This document shows, in pieces, positions 9,449 through 19,458 of a stretch of 64,000 nucleotides of DNA. Both the position numbers and the translations under genes were made by a program. Position 1 is the stretch's first letter. Every line of letters starts with the position of its first letter. Location of the stretch: positions 1,522,420 to 1,586,419 of the forward strand of contig JAHNZQ020000016.1 in the NCBI GenBank assembly GCA_019155205.2. Reading direction: 5' to 3'. The notes under the pieces are model-generated. The model had not been told where the DNA came from, did no database searches, and saw only the letters and a program-made list of their open reading frames with translations. Source of the stretch: Gracilaria vermiculophylla (lineage: Eukaryota; Rhodophyta; Florideophyceae; Gracilariales; Gracilariaceae).

Positions 9449-11392
9449 TCATCGATCATCTCGAGGGTGCCGCAAGTCCAAAATCGCTAAACGTTCCTGC
9501 ATCACATACTCTTCACATCGCTCGAGTTGATTTCTCAGAGGCACTAGATCCTCATTGATCAGATTTTGTCTCTCTAATACGAATCCTTCCGCCAGCTTGC
9601 AATCTCCCAACGCAGTGACCGAAACTTGAAGCGTAGGCTCAAGATCGTCATGATAAATGGTACCGTTTTTCTTAACGGCCTCCGCTTCCAGTGCAAATCC
9701 AGCGGAAATCTGTTCGAGATCGTCCTGTAAATTGTCCACGCGCGGTGCTTCGCAGCAACACTCAACAGCAAGTCGGGATTGACCAGTGCATCGGTCAAGT
9801 AGCCTTTCCAAATGAGAAAGGGTGTCCAAAACGCCCTCGCCCGCTTCGGTTTGCACATCAACCGAGTACCGACGCTGTCTGCTTGAAGCATTCGCTCGGC
9901 CACGCGTCTCGACGATCACGTCAGCGGACGCTATGAGATCACTCAGAATCTGCACAAAGCTCGTGAGGTCCGATCGAATGGCCTGCAGCGCTCGATGCGC
10001 GCGCTCATGGTCAGCATGCGCAGCCTCGGCGCGAAGGAACAACTCGCGTGACTCGGTTAGATCACGCTCCGCGTCCACACCGGCCTCTGTTAATTCCACT
10101 GTCTCCAAAATCATCTTCTGGGATATGGGGTCATTTTCCCAGCCCGGTAGAGCGCCGTAAAACTGATCGAGAATATCCATTACTTGTTCGTGTATTTGTC
10201 GACGTTCACATAGCTGCGACTCGACTTCTTCCAGCTTGGCGCGGTCCAATAGCTCCTCCTGCTCCATGGCCTGCAGTTCCATCTGATATTCATTAATAAT
10301 TGGAGCTGGATCAGTCTTGAGCTTTTTGATGGTCTCAGGATCCAGCACCGGTGTATTGGGTGGCGAGTTTTCTGGGCGGCCGGGGGCGCGCTTGGAAGGG
10401 GAACCCGACTTGTTACTGAACTTCCTAATGAGCACGGCGCCCGCGCTGTGCAAGCGTCGCAAATGTGACGAACTCTTTCGCGTGAGGCGACTACCATCAG
10501 ACTTGGCGTTCTCAGCTCCAAGGTGCTGGCAGTTCCTGTCGAGCGTTTCTGGACCACCTCGTTGCTTGCCCTCGCACGCGTTGCGCTGTTGGCGCGACGA
10601 GGACCTCATCGACGCAGCGCGCAGCTTAAACGCACTGGTCGTCCGACTGCGAAATGTGTTGGGCTTTCCAGAGACCTTTTTGATATGAATAACGTGACTT
10701 CTCTTGTCGATAAAGCCGGCGACGATCTTGGCATGCTTTATCTGCGAGCGCTTGGACTCGGCCTGCGTGTGCTGCCTGTCAATGTTCTGGCGCAGAATTT
10801 CGGCGAGATCCTTGAGCATCTGCATGTCGCCGATGCGGTCGGCCTCGATGAGAAGTTGGCGCAAGCGGACGATTCTGGCCTTGATGCGTCTGTCCAGCGG
10901 GAGAAAGTCTGGCTGCACATGGTCGGCGCCCCTTCGAGCCATGGTGTCGTAGTCCAGCGCCAGGGCCGAGGAGAAGGAGGAGGAGGCGGCGGAAGACAAG
11001 CGCGGGCGGCGGCGGTGGGCGCGGCTGGACGGCGGCACGAAGAATCGTGACGGGGTGTACGATGCATAGTTGAGGGCGTGACCGGAGTGGTTTCGAGAGG
11101 GGTGCACGTCGTAGTTGACTAGCACCGAGACTGGGGAAGATTGGCGAGCGTTGGGGTTAAGGTGGGACGCTAACGGGTTGTTGACGCGCGGATTGGGGGT
11201 AGATGCGGCGGGTCTGGACCTGAGCGACACGAACGAGTGGTTGGCGGCAGCGGCGCCGAGTTTGGAGAAGGAGTTGAGGGCGGCGAGACGCTGCGCAAAG
11301 GCCTTCTTCTTCGGGGGCTCCGCGTGGCGGTCTGGCGGGGGGTTGGGCATTTGGGAGTTGCGCTGACGCGGGCGGAACGAGAAGCGAATCAT
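9449..11392 (-). CDS. coiled-coil protein of unknown function
   Basis: A 647-residue protein from ATG 11392 (MIRFSFRPRQR). The frame is open further upstream to 11911, but that part is a Cys/Pro/Ala/Arg-rich translation of a C-rich leader, so the later start is preferred. The N-terminal 160 residues are basic and Ser/Ala-rich. A short helical block (RRIKARIVRLRQLLIEADRI) lies near residue 165. A basic, Ser-rich linker carries a Pro-rich stretch (PENSPPNTPVLDP). The C-terminal third is long acidic coiled coil, with KLEEVESQLCERRQIHEQVM as its clearest stretch and a GALPGWENDP insert. No family is recognised. The basic N-terminus plus coiled coil could suit a cytoskeletal or scaffold role, but that is only a guess. 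Confidence 0.6.
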   Translation of the reverse strand: MIRFSFRPRQRNSQMPNPPPDRHAEPPKKKAFAQRLAALNSFSKLGAAAANHSFVSLRSRPAASTPNPRVNNPLASHLNPNARQSSPVSVLVNYDVHPSRNHSGHALNYASYTPSRFFVPPSSRAHRRRPRLSSAASSSFSSALALDYDTMARRGADHVQPDFLPLDRRIKARIVRLRQLLIEADRIGDMQMLKDLAEILRQNIDRQHTQAESKRSQIKHAKIVAGFIDKRSHVIHIKKVSGKPNTFRSRTTSAFKLRAASMRSSSRQQRNACEGKQRGGPETLDRNCQHLGAENAKSDGSRLTRKSSSHLRRLHSAGAVLIRKFSNKSGSPSKRAPGRPENSPPNTPVLDPETIKKLKTDPAPIINEYQMELQAMEQEELLDRAKLEEVESQLCERRQIHEQVMDILDQFYGALPGWENDPISQKMILETVELTEAGVDAERDLTESRELFLRAEAAHADHERAHRALQAIRSDLTSFVQILSDLIASADVIVETRGRANASSRQRRYSVDVQTEAGEGVLDTLSHLERLLDRCTGQSRLAVECCCEAPRVDNLQDDLEQISAGFALEAEAVKKNGTIYHDDLEPTLQVSVTALGDCKLAEGFVLERQNLINEDLVPLRNQLERCEEYVMQERLAILDLRHPRDDR

Positions 11393-12105
11393 AGCGCGGG
11401 GTGTGGTTGGGCGGCAGACAAGAAGAGTTGGACGCGCTGAACAAGGGGCGGAAGGAGCGTTGCACACGACGCAGACGGCGGGACAGCAGCGACGAGATGT
11501 GGCGCGACGTGTGACGAGGCGGGACGGTGGGCAGTGGCACGGCGCACCGACGCGGTATACGTTGCAGACGGTGGTTAGGCCGGGGGGTGCGAGGGGTGGG
11601 GGGGGAAGGTGAGAGCCGGGGCGGTCAAGGCAGAAGCAAGTGCGGAATTTAAACTGGGGAGGGACTCGAGTTTTTTTCTCGCGAAGAGGGGGGGGGGTTA
11701 CGAAACAGCAGCTGGGCCGAGCGGGGGAGCAGGTGGTCAGGCACGGCGGCGTGCGACGTGCGAGGTGGGGCGCGCGGAGCGGCGGGCGCGCGACGAGCGG
11801 GAAAACGGAGGGCGTGGGCGTGCTGGGTGACGGCGCTGCGCGGCTGAGCGCGCGGGGCGGAGCACGGCGGCGGGGCGCGGCGCAGCGGGGGGCTCGGCGG
11901 GTGCTGTGCAACGGGAGCCGGGAGGCGCGATGTTTTTCGAAGCTGCGATGGAAGCAGCTTTGAAACGGCCCGAAATATCGACTGCGCCGCGCGGATCACG
12001 TACTGCAGAATACTGTCGCGTGCCGCCGCCGATATGAGCGCGCCGGCGCCGCCGTCGCCTCTGCCGCCGCCACCGTCTCCGCTGCCGCCTCCGCCCGCCG
12101 CCTCT

Positions 12106-12159
12106 GCCGCCTCCGCCGCCTCCGCCGCCTCCGCCGCCTCCGCCGCCTCCGCCGCCTCC
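12106..12159. repeat. 9-bp tandem repeat GCCGCCTCC, 6 perfect copies
   Basis: Six consecutive perfect copies of GCCGCCTCC, with related GCC-rich sequence on both sides. Confidence 0.9.
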
Positions 12160-12789
12160 GTCGCGATCCGCGTAAGCACGGCGGCGGCGGCCGGCGAGCG
12201 CGCGCTCTGCTCCGCGCGCTCCCCCGATGCCGCGACGGCGGCCAACGGCGCCGCGCTCGAGACACGCCTCACGTAACGGCCCTGCGGTCGCGCGCTCGCG
12301 ACTGTAAGCCGCTGACGCAATAGGCGCGTCCACTGTCAGCCGCCGCTGCGCGACGTGGCCAGCGCGCACGCGTGTGCAACACGGCACGGCGCGGCGCGGT
12401 CAGCGCGCGAGCGGCGCGGGCTGCGCGGCTGCGCGGCTCGCGCGCGGCGCAACGCTCCGCGTGCGCGCCGCGCTGGCGGCGGCGGCGGCTGCGGCGGCGG
12501 CGCGGTGGGGCCGGCGCGCCGGCGCGTCGCCCCGGGCGCCGGGCCGTGGGCGGGGGGGCTGACGCGCGCTGACGCCGTCGCCGTCCCGCGCCGCGCCCGT
12601 TCACCGCGCGCGCCGCCGCGCGCGAGCGACGCCTCGGCCGCAACCCGACGTCCCGCCGCCCCGCCGCAGAACGATTCGTCGCGCGTCATCTTCTCCCGGC
12701 TTACAGTGGGTTGGGGCGCGCCTAACCGACAGTGCGCGGAACGCGCCGGGAGGATGTGTGCCCCGTGCCGCCTCGAGCCGTTGCCCGTG

Positions 12790-12792
<3 letters not shown>

Positions 12793-12821
<29 letters not shown>

Positions 12822-12893
12822 CGGCGGTGGCGGCGGCGGTGGCGGCGGCAGCGGCAGCGGCGGTAGCGGCAGCGGCGGCGGAAGCGGCGGTGG
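12793..12893. repeat. (GGC)n triplet-repeat tract
   Basis: GGC triplets interrupted by GGT, AGC and GAA units over about 100 bp. It is a G-rich microsatellite with G-quadruplex potential on the plus strand. Confidence 0.9.
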
Positions 12894-13511
12894 GGTAGGC
12901 GGCGAGTGTGAGAATTTGGCGCCAAATGGGGCGCTCCGTCACGCCGGAGGCGCCCGCGCAGCGGCCTCCGCTGGCGCTGGCGCTGCGCGCTGGCGCTGGC
13001 GCTGGCGCTGCGGCTAGTGCGGCGTTTGGCTTGCCGTGCGCAGTGTGATCTGTGGGAGCAATTTTGACGATTGGTGTGGAGGGGCGTGTGCACAGTACGC
13101 GCGCGGGGGCGCAGCATATGCGGCGCGAGCGCCAGTGAGCGCACGGCGCGCAACGACGGCGATTTGGCAAGGCGGCGGCGGCGGAGAGAGAGTCATGCTT
13201 GTGGCGAAGAGCGCATACAATCGGGGGAAAAAAGCAAAGACCGCCGCTGTGGTTGGGGAGGGGGGGCGCACGGTGGCCTAATTACGGGACAGCTGCGCCG
13301 CACGCGTTTCAGTTCCGCTGCGCCCCTCGACAGAGCCATTATTTGGTTTGAAATTGGCTCTGGGTGGCAACCGGCGATGCGAGCGTGCGCACCGCCTGCG
13401 CGTTTGCGCACGTATCTCTTCGTATCGCTGCATTTAGCAGCAAAGCACGCGCACGCTTCCATTTCACGCGACCGCCGCCACTGCGCCGCCTCCCTCCACA
13501 CCCCCTCAAAT

Positions 13512-13669
<158 letters not shown>

Positions 13670-14291
13670 ACGCGCCCTTAAGCCCCTGCTCGTCTGTCCT
13701 GCTCTCCCATCCCCGCCCCATCGCCTGCCCCGCGTTTCACATCCCCCCGCCCCCGATTGCTCAGCCCTCACCTCGCCGCCTGCGCGCCTTCGTCTCTTCC
13801 CACCGTACCTTTGCAATCCGTCTGCCCCCTTCTTGTTCCCGCACCCTGCGCGCCTGTGTGTCAGCGCCGCCCAACGCCTCGCCTTCGTCGTTTGCTTCGC
13901 TCTGCCATCCTCTGCCCTCCCTGCCTGCCCGTATCTCACCACCAGTTGCTCTCCCATACCCACACCCACGCCTCGTCGCCTCTTCCACTCTCTTGCCCTC
14001 GTCGCAACCGTGTGTCTACGTATCGCCCTGCTTTGTGCTTCTTCCGCCACGCAACCCAACGTACATCTTTCTCTCGCTCTCTCGCTCTCTCGCTCGCTCC
14101 CCAACGCCCTACCATCTCCAGCCCACATCCGTGTCTCCTGCCTCCGCCCCAACACCTAGCCTTAACCGACCTCACCGCTCATCCGTCCCCTCCCCCCTAC
14201 TCTCCCCCCCTCTCCCCCCCTTCTCCCCCACCCACCCCCCTGCACCTCGACGCGCTGTCATTCAGCCGCCCTGTACTTGTTGTGTCCTATA
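13670..14291 (+). promoter_or_regulatory. C/T-rich leader upstream of the SGF29-like gene
   Basis: Strongly pyrimidine-rich plus strand, with CTCGCTCTCT-type runs near 14071-14095, directly before the ATG at 14292. A promoter or 5' UTR is inferred from position and from similar pyrimidine-rich sense-strand leaders elsewhere in the window. Confidence 0.4.
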
Positions 14292-15044
14292 ATGTTACTT
14301 ACTGAGGAGTGTGTGGACGTGCAAGTGCCCAGCGCTTCCGCCGAGCGCCAAAAGTTCATCGCCGCCCAAGAGAAGAGGTGGATGTCGCTGGGATGGGATC
14401 GCTCCCGGTACACCACCGAGCTGGCGCAGGCCGCCACCCGCTTCCTGTCCGCCATCGCCTTCAGCGACCACCGGGATCCCATCGATCTCAACCTGCTGTC
14501 TGACGACGCGCGCTCCTCCGGGGACGCGCGCTCCTCCGGCGGCTCCGGCGCGTCGCGCGCGTCGCGCGGCTCACGCGCGTCGCGCGGCGCGCGCGCCACC
14601 GGCAAGAGGCGCGCCGAGGCGGACGCGCCCGCGCGCAAGCCGCCCAAGAAGCCCAAGCGCAGCGGCAAGTCCAGCGTGATCTGCAGCGGCACCAAGGTGG
14701 CGTGCCTGGACCGCTCCGGCGACGCCGACGAGCACCAGTGGGTGCTGGGCACCGTCAGCAAGTACTCGTCGGACTCGCGCAAGTACGAGGTGATCGATGA
14801 CGCCGACGGCGAGGCGCAGATTTACTCGGTGCCCAAGCGCGACCTGCGCGTGCTGCCGTCCAAGCCGCACACGTTTGACGCCAAGAAGAGGGTGCTCGCG
14901 GTGTACCCCCAAACGACCGTGTTCTACCCCGCGTGGCTCAAGTCGCGCAAGGGGCGCAACTGGGTCGTGGAGTTTGACGACGAGGATGACAATGAAGAGA
15001 ACAAGTTGAAGGAAGTGGACTGCGCACACATCATCCAGGAATGA
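14292..15044 (+). CDS. SGF29-like tandem-Tudor protein (SAGA subunit)
   Basis: A 250-residue protein from ATG 14292. The N-terminal helix region (AERQKFIAAQEKRWMSLGWD) is followed by a Ser/Arg/Gly/Ala linker with repeated ARSSG and SRASRG units and a lysine-rich basic patch (KKPKRSGK). The C-terminal half, about residues 133-250, is an SGF29-type tandem Tudor: VACLDRSG, HQWVLGTVSKY, YEVIDDADGEAQIY, a linker VLPSK, then KRVLAVYPQTTVFYPAWLK and VVEFDDEDD. In yeast and animals this domain reads H3K4me2/3 and brings the SAGA acetyltransferase complex to promoters. The YPxTTxFYxA block is the most specific mark. It is one exon in the nucleus-directed class. The N-terminus is less conserved than the Tudor part. 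Confidence 0.82.
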   Translation: MLLTEECVDVQVPSASAERQKFIAAQEKRWMSLGWDRSRYTTELAQAATRFLSAIAFSDHRDPIDLNLLSDDARSSGDARSSGGSGASRASRGSRASRGARATGKRRAEADAPARKPPKKPKRSGKSSVICSGTKVACLDRSGDADEHQWVLGTVSKYSSDSRKYEVIDDADGEAQIYSVPKRDLRVLPSKPHTFDAKKRVLAVYPQTTVFYPAWLKSRKGRNWVVEFDDEDDNEENKLKEVDCAHIIQE

Positions 15045-16154
15045 TGCGTGCGGCGCTTGGCTGTTTCTGTCGCTCACACCCCCTCTTTTCTCTCTCTGCT
15101 AATTATTTCTCAACTGGTCACACACCGCCGTTCTTTTTGTTTTGTCTTTCTCTTTCTAAGTTGTACAGCCTCGACACGCATGGACGTGGGATTCGGAAGC
15201 TGCCGATCGCAGCGGCGCGCAAGCAACTACTGGCGCAACCTGAAGGTGCACGGCGCAGCTAGAGCGCAAGCATGCGCTGGGTGGCGCGCTGTTGTGCTGT
15301 GCCTGATTTGGCGTAGACATGTCAAGTTATTTCACTTTTGACCCACACTAGCTGGGCTGCACGCGGTCGCGCCCGCCCTAATCCGACGACATGAACTAAA
15401 CTTGAGAACTCGTAACGCATAGACGGCGCGCGCGGCGGCGATCGCGCGCAGCGCGGCGCGTGCGGCGCTGCGAGCGCGACGATGCGGGCGCGGCGGTGCG
15501 GGCGCGGCGGTGCGGGCGCGGCGGTGCGGGCGCGACGGTGCGGGCGCGGCGGTGCGGGCGCGGTGGTGCGGGCGCGGTGGCGCGGGCTCGGCGGTGCGGG
15601 CGCGACGGTGCGGGCGCGGCACGCGGCGCGCGGCACGCGGCGCGCGGCGCGCGGAGGTCGGGCGGCGCGCGGGCCGCGGCGAGGCGACGCGGCGCGCGCG
15701 CCCCGCGCGGAGCGGCCGTCGAGCGCGGAGCACGAGCGGCGGCACGCGCGCGCGCGCGCCGCCATTGGCCGCCGCGCGCGGCGCCGCTCGCCGCGCGCGC
15801 CGCCCATTGGTCCGTTACGCGCGCCGCCCCATTGGCGGAAAGCCGCGCGCCGCCGCCGCCGCTGTATCTTGCGCGCGCCGGGGCGCGCGCGCGCGCGGCG
15901 CCGCGCGACAAGTGTCGCGCGTGCGGCCGCTGGCCGCCGCCGCGCACGCGCGTCCGCGCCGCGAGAGCGCGCGCGCCATGCGCGTCGCCACGTCCACGTC
16001 CACGCGTGGCGACGTGGCGCCGTGGCGACGTGGCGAGAAGCGCGGCGCGGGCCCCGGCGCGGGCCGCGGTGCGGTGCAGGTCGCGGCGCGGCGGCGCTCA
16101 AAACGCGGCGCGCGTCGTGCGTGCCGCGCTGCGAGAGCGGCTATACGCGCCGCC
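15045..16154. other. GC-rich intergenic region with tandem repeats
   Basis: The first 300 bp are ordinary 3' flank. From 15.42 kb it becomes extremely CG-rich up to the start of the small coiled-coil gene at 16155. It contains the 14-bp tandem array and, near 15981-16040, alternating inverted units of CGTCGCCACG and CGTGGCGACG. Long Arg/Ala ORFs here are composition artefacts. Confidence 0.6.
15484..15623. repeat. 14-bp tandem repeat, about 10 copies
   Basis: The unit is GCGGGCGCGGCGGT, repeated about ten times end to end with one or two substitutions in the later copies. The unit length is not a multiple of three, and no single gene reads through it convincingly. Confidence 0.88.
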
Positions 16155-16620
16155 ATGACGAGTAGGGTGGACCAGATTGCGCTGCACGTGCGCAAGCTGG
16201 CGCAGGCCACCGGCGTCAAGGCCAGGCCGGACGACGGCGATAACGAGCCGTCGCTGGACGGCGTCACGTCCGACCTCGACATCGAGGCGCTTGCGAAGAG
16301 CCTCCTCGACGTCTCCAAGGACCTCGACCTCTTCCTGCAGACGCTGCTGGACCCCCCTCACCTTCCCATCGCCACTCTCAAATCCGTGCGTTCCTTCGCT
16401 GTTCCCGCCGCCCCCCACGCGCAGCGCCCCCGGGCCCCATTGCTCACCGCCCCGCTCTGCTCTCTGCCTTGCTTTGCGAACGCAGGATATTGCCAAGCTT
16501 CAGCAAGAACTCAAGGAGAAGGATGAGCTTTTCGACAAGTCGCTGGAACTTGTTCGCAAGTACGAGTCCACCTTCCGCCAGCTCAAGACCCGACTCACTG
16601 GCCACATCTACGGTATGTGA
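16155..16620 (+). CDS. small coiled-coil protein, possible Mediator subunit (Med28/Med9-like), two or more exons
   Basis: Exon 1 (16155-16385) and exon 2 (16486-16620) are joined across a 100-nt GTGCGT...CAG intron in phase 0, giving 121 aa. The first half has helices (IEALAKSLLDVSKDLDLFLQ) with a TLLDPPHLPI turn. The second half is a coiled coil, DIAKLQQELKEKDELFDKSL followed by ELVRKYESTF. The L..EL..KDEL..K pattern is like Med28 and Med9 of the Mediator tail and middle modules, but this is motif resemblance only. The stop at 16618-16620 sits inside GGTATGTGA; GTATGT is a strong donor, so the gene may continue into an unseen third exon and the C-terminus is uncertain. Confidence 0.5.
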
Positions 16621-17334
16621 CGCTTAGCTCCGCGTCCGCCGCGCCCGCCTCCCCCAACTGCCCCCGCTGCGGCCGCGCTGCGCGTTCGTGTCACCGCGGC
16701 CAAGCTGCGCTCCTGCTTCCTTTGCTGCCACGACGCATCGTCGCCTCGCTCGCCGTTGAGAAAGCACCGAAAAAAAGAAAACAAAAAGTCCCTCGCTCCC
16801 GCCTGCCTCGTGCTCTCCAACAGTCGTTGCGCCCCTTCGCTCACCGTGCCAAGCCACCAACACAGACACTGGAAGCGCCATGTTTGCAGCCCGCTTTTCT
16901 GTACCCGCCGCGTGGCGCTGGTGACGCCCTCGAATTGCCCTCACTTGTCTCTCTAATTCAAACATCCCGCAGACAGCGTCTTTCACGCACGCTCACACTG
17001 TACGCCTCGCCCCACAGCTCCTCCGCTCCCCCCCCCCGCCCCCTCCTTTATCGCCTAACCAACACCACTCCGTATTCCCGGTTCTCACGGCTGTCGCCTT
17101 TGTTCTGTCCGCGGCTTCAGTCCCGACTTGCCGAGAAACCCACCGTGCCGCGCGACTCCCCTCTCCACCATGCTAATTCTGTTGGATTGGCAAATTCACA
17201 CCGTAGTCCACCCTATCCTACTATAACCCCGCCCAGACAACCATCGCTGCCACGCTCTACTCTGCGCATTCATTTGCTAATATTGTTCCGCTTGTTCACA
17301 CGGACACACGCACACACCTGTGCACAACACCAGC
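16621..17334. promoter_or_regulatory. pyrimidine-rich leader before the first tandem glycosyltransferase
   Basis: C/T-rich plus strand with no convincing ORF. It may contain a terminal exon of the small coiled-coil gene and the promoter and 5' UTR of the next gene. Confidence 0.4.
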
Positions 17335-19458
17335 ATGCGAAGAGATCGCGACCGCGAGCACAAAAGGAGCACCAAGACTTCTTCCAAGCACACCAACAAC
17401 AACATTTCATCCTGGCTTTTCTTCTGGTCCGCCACCCTCCTGTTGATCAGCTTTATCCAGCTTCGGAATCCCCAATCCAACTCCTTTTACCGAGGCACCC
17501 TCAGACTGCCAGAACACGCTGAGGGTGAGAACGTCGGCGACTTCAGCCACAGGGTCGCTGATCTCTCCCTCGAGATCTTTTCCGCGCCCAAGCCGTTTAT
17601 CGGCGAGGACAAGGCGAACAATGAAAGAGCAATAAGGTCTTGGCTGCGTCTCAGCCCCACCCCGAAAGTCACTCTGCTGGGGTACGAAACTGGTTATGAA
17701 GAGGCCGCAGAGGAATTCGGCTTGCGCATCGAGCGCCGCGTGGACAAGAACTTTCTTGGCGTCCCGCTCTTCAACTCCATGTTTCAACGCGCCAACGATT
17801 CAAAAGCCATGATTACGGTCATCATCAATGGTGACATTTTGCTGTTCGATGACTTTGTTCAAACTTTGAAAAAAGTGATTTCCAACTTTGAGCACTTTCT
17901 CGTCGTTGCGGCTCGTTACGATGTGGACAAATTGCCGGACAACTTGGAAGACACTGACCCGGAATACGTGCGAAAGGTCCGTCAGCATGTTTTGTCGACG
18001 GGCACCTTGCATACCTACGGCGGAATGGACGTCTGGGCGTGGAACACTCAAGGGCCGAGACTATTCGATCCGGTCATGCCCCATTTTATCTTCGGTCGCG
18101 GGAAATACGATAACTGGCTCACGCACGAAACGATCGCGGCTGGACGTAGGCAAGTTGTAGATGCTTCTGAAACCTGTTTGACCGTCCACGTTCGTCACGA
18201 TTACCACCTTGTAACCGGCGGCGCCGATTCCAATCCTGGCGGAAAGAGAAGACTTTTGGGTGCATTCTGGTCCGAAGGTAAAAAGTCAAAGTTTGAGCTC
18301 TTCATCAACATTTACCTCAGCTTGCACGTTGGATCGTACACTAATCAGATGGGAAACGTTTTGTTTGCGCCTTGGAAGCTGTCTTTGTGCATGGAGCCGA
18401 TGGGAATGTGCCTCTTAAAGCGAAAGAGACCTGGCATATGCAACTGCGAATTCTCGAGCTTCGTCAGCAATACACAGACTGACCCTGTCGTGAAGAACGG
18501 GTCCAGAGTCATTCGCTGTGGAATGATCTCCGTAGAGACAAAAGAGAATTTTGTCATTCCAGTTCTTGCTCCCGAAGGATCCACCGAAGCTCCGGCGTTC
18601 GGTCTCCCGCTCACCATGAAATCTGTGATCGAAAAGGTTGTAATCAATAACACGGTAATATTATCAGCTCTCAACTACGGATATCGCGGTATCATGATGA
18701 ACTGGGTTTGCAACATGAGACATTTGGGAATTTCAAACTTTGTTATCGCTGCATTAGATGCGGATTTATACAAGTTTGCGTATACACGCGGTTTGCCAAC
18801 CTATCTCGAGAACACCATCTTTCAGGGTTTGAATTCTTCTATTATAAGTGATGCTTCCTATGGATCGGATTCCTTCAAACAATTGACCAAAATGAAGTCC
18901 CGTGTCGTGGTTCGCATTTTGAAGGAGGGCTACAACGTAATGTGGACAGACAGTGACATCATTTACTTTCGAAATCCTTTGCAGGACATGTGGGGCTACA
19001 ACGCTGACCTGTCAATCCAAACCAATGCTCCCGATAACGAACCGATGAATGGTAGAAGAAGGTTAAATTCCGGGTTTTATCTGGCGCGGAGTAATCCTGC
19101 CACGATCAAGGCGTTCGAAGACATCATTGTTTTTGCTTCGAAATCACGAATGTCTGAGCAACCGTGTTTTTATGATGTCATGTGTGGAAAAGAAGGCCAG
19201 ACTGCTGAAGGAGACGACACATGCAAGTACAATGGCATGGTGGTTAAGCTTCTCAACCGCCATCTTTATCCCAACGGTATTACAGATGGAATCTGGGACA
19301 CAACTCCGGGTAAAATCCCCGAAAAGTTTCCTCATCTTTACATTCTTCATAATAATTGGGTGAAAGGGGCAGATGGAAAGCGAGACCGATTTGAGAGACA
19401 TAGCTTTATTCTGTATGACAGAGAATCTGAATTATGCTTATATCCAGAAACATGGTAG
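17335..19458 (+). CDS. type II membrane glycosyltransferase, copy A of tandem pair
   Basis: A 707-residue protein from ATG 17335. A short basic cytosolic tail is followed by one membrane segment (residues 27-41), the usual Golgi anchor layout. The luminal part holds two glycosyltransferase-like units. The first (about 75-300) carries VTLLGYETGY, PLFNSMF and NGDILLFDD with N165-G-D167. The second (about 440-700) matches the nucleotide-diphospho-sugar transferase domain (PF03407 type): VILSALNYGYR, GSDSFKQLTKMKSRV, the metal-binding D539-S-D541 in WTDSDIIYFRNP, and RRRLNSGFYLARSN. PF03407 enzymes in plants and algae add pentoses or hexoses to wall polysaccharides and glycoproteins; the donor here is unknown. 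It is one exon, and a close paralogue follows 1.56 kb downstream on the same strand. Confidence 0.85.
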   Translation: MRRDRDREHKRSTKTSSKHTNNNISSWLFFWSATLLLISFIQLRNPQSNSFYRGTLRLPEHAEGENVGDFSHRVADLSLEIFSAPKPFIGEDKANNERAIRSWLRLSPTPKVTLLGYETGYEEAAEEFGLRIERRVDKNFLGVPLFNSMFQRANDSKAMITVIINGDILLFDDFVQTLKKVISNFEHFLVVAARYDVDKLPDNLEDTDPEYVRKVRQHVLSTGTLHTYGGMDVWAWNTQGPRLFDPVMPHFIFGRGKYDNWLTHETIAAGRRQVVDASETCLTVHVRHDYHLVTGGADSNPGGKRRLLGAFWSEGKKSKFELFINIYLSLHVGSYTNQMGNVLFAPWKLSLCMEPMGMCLLKRKRPGICNCEFSSFVSNTQTDPVVKNGSRVIRCGMISVETKENFVIPVLAPEGSTEAPAFGLPLTMKSVIEKVVINNTVILSALNYGYRGIMMNWVCNMRHLGISNFVIAALDADLYKFAYTRGLPTYLENTIFQGLNSSIISDASYGSDSFKQLTKMKSRVVVRILKEGYNVMWTDSDIIYFRNPLQDMWGYNADLSIQTNAPDNEPMNGRRRLNSGFYLARSNPATIKAFEDIIVFASKSRMSEQPCFYDVMCGKEGQTAEGDDTCKYNGMVVKLLNRHLYPNGITDGIWDTTPGKIPEKFPHLYILHNNWVKGADGKRDRFERHSFILYDRESELCLYPETW

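Noticed and set aside
11649..12689. Several overlapping Ala/Arg/Gly ORFs on both strands
   Set aside because: All come from CGC/GCC triplet-rich DNA, which is stop-poor in every frame. No conserved motif or consistent frame.
15460..16526. Arg/Ala-rich ORFs over the 14-bp repeat
   Set aside because: The repeat unit is not a multiple of three and all frames are open because of composition. Only the part from ATG 16155 has a plausible protein.
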